Below, in pieces: positions 62,400 through 64,000 of a DNA stretch of 64,000 nt (positions are counted from its first letter, which is position 1; every line of letters starts with the position of its first letter). A program made the translations under genes and the position numbers. The stretch is from Actinomyces sp. HPA0247 (GTDB taxonomy: Bacteria; Actinomycetota; Actinomycetes; Actinomycetales; Actinomycetaceae): contig KE150450.1 of the NCBI GenBank assembly GCA_000411415.1, positions 565,787-629,786 on the forward strand, read 5' to 3'. The notes below the pieces were generated by a model. That model had not been told where the DNA came from and did not search any database. It saw nothing but the letters and a program-made list of their open reading frames with translations.

Positions 62400-63485
62400 A
62401 TGGGTTCCCGGTTAGGTGTTTTGCTTAAGACTTACTCTGGTTGGGAGATCTACTACAACCACTCGGCGGCCCAAACGGTCGGACTGGACATTGCGATCGA
62501 CGGTATGGAAGCCACCTACGAGCGTGTGCGTTGTATGTCTCCGATGGGTGTTGATGATCCGCATGCTTGGAAGGGGGCGACGTGGATTGAGGGCACACTT
62601 CTGATCGACGAGACCAGGAAACTGGTCGTGTGGGCAGAGGAGAGCGAGGCACTCTACATGCCTCGACTTATCAACTACCTCGTTGAGCACACCTGGCCTG
62701 GGTGGACGGCCGCCTGGTCAGCCGAAGGAACCAGGGGAACTCTTCGGGCTGCGGGCGTCGATCCGGCCACCATCTTCACACACCGTTCTGATCGTTTGCC
62801 TTGTGATCGCACGCCCAGTCTAGAGCCATGGGATGAGTGGCACGGAGTTGATCCCATCACCGTGCGCATGGCAGACGGCACCTTGGTCACCTGGCGCGCC
62901 TACGGCTTCCTGGATGATCTTACTGGATGCGGTCCTGAGAATTTCCTGGCTTTGGCTCGCGAGGTCGCCTCCCGGCTACCGGATGAATCGGATGCGTGGG
63001 AGCAGACCTTGGGTGACTATGTTCCGACCACGGGGATATTCGTGGACTACCGAGCACGCTCGTTGCGTTGGTGGTCGCTCCAGGACAGGGACATGCACCT
63101 GGAGGATTTCGATGCGCTGTGGCCGGGATGGACACTAACCAGCAGTTCGGACGACTACTCCTGGCACCAAGAACTCACCGGGCAGGTATTCCGTACCTGG
63201 ACTGACGATGTCGACGAATGTCGCTCCTGGATCGTGAGAGCTATTGAAGAACGTACACGAGCCAACCCGCTAGCAAGCTTGGCTAACGCCCTGTCAGGTC
63301 AGGGTCATCAGATCAGTCTGTACGCGTCCGCTCTGGAGTTCGTTCCCTCCAACCGTCAAGCCGCGATGGAAACCTTCAACCGGCTCCTCAATGTCGTTCG
63401 AGACGCGCCGTTGAAGCCCGCGCGATTTATCGACCGACACGGAACTATCACACCCCCGTTCGAGGAGGGAGAGGCCGGATTCTAG
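62400..63485 (+). CDS. Hypothetical protein with an internal repeat, between IS remnants
   Basis: A 361-residue, Trp-rich soluble protein that I do not recognise. Two segments look like copies of one unit: TWIEGTLLIDETRKLVVW ending in HTWPGWT, and PTTGIFVDYRARSLRWW ending in ALWPGWT. There is no signal, membrane helix or known catalytic motif. It starts at ATG 62400 behind GGAGGTG, is less GC-rich than its neighbours, and is flanked by IS30 and IS256 fragments, which suggests acquisition. An immunity or toxin-related role is conceivable given the setting but there is no direct evidence. Confidence 0.65.
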   Translation: MGSRLGVLLKTYSGWEIYYNHSAAQTVGLDIAIDGMEATYERVRCMSPMGVDDPHAWKGATWIEGTLLIDETRKLVVWAEESEALYMPRLINYLVEHTWPGWTAAWSAEGTRGTLRAAGVDPATIFTHRSDRLPCDRTPSLEPWDEWHGVDPITVRMADGTLVTWRAYGFLDDLTGCGPENFLALAREVASRLPDESDAWEQTLGDYVPTTGIFVDYRARSLRWWSLQDRDMHLEDFDALWPGWTLTSSSDDYSWHQELTGQVFRTWTDDVDECRSWIVRAIEERTRANPLASLANALSGQGHQISLYASALEFVPSNRQAAMETFNRLLNVVRDAPLKPARFIDRHGTITPPFEEGEAGF

Positions 63486-63503
63486 GGGTGGTTGCAAGAC
63501 GGG

Positions 63504-63655
63504 TTATGTCCTGAGCAGCAGTTCGAGGCGTTGCTTGGGTGCGTCCCAGTGGGGCGTTTTGCCGGGGCACTACTCCAATCGTCAGCGATGACGTCCAGGT
63601 TTGCGTCGCTCGGGGTCCAACGATCAGAGCCTTTGGGCATGTAATTGACGCAGTG
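63504..63655 (-). pseudogene. 3' remnant of an IS30-type transposase
   Basis: On the minus strand NYMPKGSDRWTPSDANLDVI then ADDWSS is followed, after a frameshift, by PGKTPHWDAPKQRLELLLRT and a stop at 63504. This is the C-terminal end of an IS30-family transposase (compare RYLPKGTPI in the full copy). It differs from that copy, so it derives from another IS30 member. Confidence 0.7.
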
Positions 63656-63718
63656 ACCGCACCCATAACAAGCAACAGGCCGACCACCCACGATTACACC
63701 ACTATGCGGGACGCTACT
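63654..63718 (-). mobile_element. IS256 right-end fragment
   Basis: The stretch from GTGACCGCACCCATA through GGCCGACCACC and TTACACCACTATGCGGGAC to CTACT is nearly identical to the right end of the IS256 element at about 27742-27807 and stops at the same terminal base. The transposase part is gone. Confidence 0.8.
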
Positions 63719-63892
63719 GAAAACGTCTGGGTGGACAAGAACCTCATCACCGCCAACTCAGCCGCCGGACTGGACCGAGCAAGAGCCATACTGGAGTACC
63801 TTGACGTCTACCCGGTAGAGACAATCAACACCTGGTACCAGTACTACTCGACAGGAAACCCAGAATTTTTTTTCAAGTTGATGGCCAACTAG
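63719..63892 (+). pseudogene. C-terminal tail of a DJ-1/PfpI-like protein
   Basis: The frame reads WVDKNLITANSAAGLDRARA, then ILEYLDVYPVETINTWYQYY and FFFKLMAN, ending at 63892. This matches the last helix and the NLITANGPAA-type motif of DJ-1/PfpI (class I glutamine-amidotransferase-like) proteins. The rest of the gene is missing and the open frame begins exactly at the IS256 end, so the gene was cut by that element and a following deletion. Confidence 0.6.
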
Positions 63893-64000
63893 ACCGAAAC
63901 AGAAACTGATGCATACAGCACCTCCACATCAACTTACCTGTCCTTCCGCCGTGACTCAATTACTTCCTGTGCTGCAAAAGTAGCGTTCAGTGCTCGTGGA
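63893..64000. other. No recognised feature
   Basis: The last 108 bases show no ORF, hairpin or repeat that I can support. Confidence 0.5.

Overview
The window is high-GC DNA from a member of the Actinobacteria, most likely an Actinomyces/Schaalia-type oral or mucosal species. That assignment is inferred from the GTP-type PEP carboxykinase, the DUF3073-purM pair, the NUDIX plus phosphatase (MutT1-like) fusion, a LARTG sortase-anchored surface protein, type I-E CRISPR-Cas and IS256/IS30/ISL3 elements. Most of the sequence is ordinary chromosome, but 25.8-42.0 kb is a heavily damaged accessory island and 62.2-63.9 kb is a second, small IS graveyard.

Layout. 0-5 kb: the end of pckG, then a phosphate-transport pair (DUF47 regulator and Pit permease), translationally coupled to the first of three paralogous septum-formation-domain lipoproteins. 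5-7.2 kb: a NUDIX/phosphatase fusion, a conserved hypothetical and tRNA-Lys. 7.3-15.4 kb: four tandem ADP-ribosylglycohydrolase-PfkB kinase fusion genes; only the first keeps both active sites. 15.5-22.8 kb: MFS exporter, two EamA exporters, msrB, and an MscS channel with a huge disordered, histone-H1-like tail. 22.9-23.3 kb: tRNA-Glu, tRNA-Asp and tRNA-Phe, a terminator, then two long inverted repeats. 24.1-25.5 kb: sortase-anchored surface protein.

25.8-42.0 kb: a gene remnant, a promoter-to-terminator structured RNA (about 26184-26352), then a long type I-E CRISPR array (54 repeats including one split by an IS256 element), transcribed on the minus strand. The cas genes follow in the order cas6e, cas5e, cas7e, cse2, cas8e, cas3. 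cas6e is split by an ISL3 element with an 8-bp target duplication. cas8e is split by an IS30 element and also frameshifted at a G7 tract. cas1 and cas2 are absent and many repeats are mutated, so the system looks inactive and frozen. One leader-distal spacer resembles the neighbouring RNA gene, and a crRNA-like unit (degenerate half repeat, short spacer, degenerate repeat) lies upstream of cas3.

42-62 kb: an ABC-ATPase-like protein without Walker A, a holin-like and a DUF3618 envelope protein, DUF3073, purM, purF, a membrane iron-sulfur oxidoreductase, a molbindin, dcd, two TM2 proteins, mutY, a MacB-type tripartite ABC exporter operon, an acetyltransferase, trxA, a TetR regulator, a NUDIX hydrolase and tRNA-Gly. 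62.2-64 kb: an unrecognised protein bracketed by IS30 and IS256 fragments, and the tail of a DJ-1/PfpI-like gene cut by an IS256 end.

Throughout the window a 13-mer (CCCCGGCCTCGTC or its complement) recurs far more often than base composition predicts. It sits in intergenic hairpins and, in frame, in the disordered linkers of unrelated proteins.
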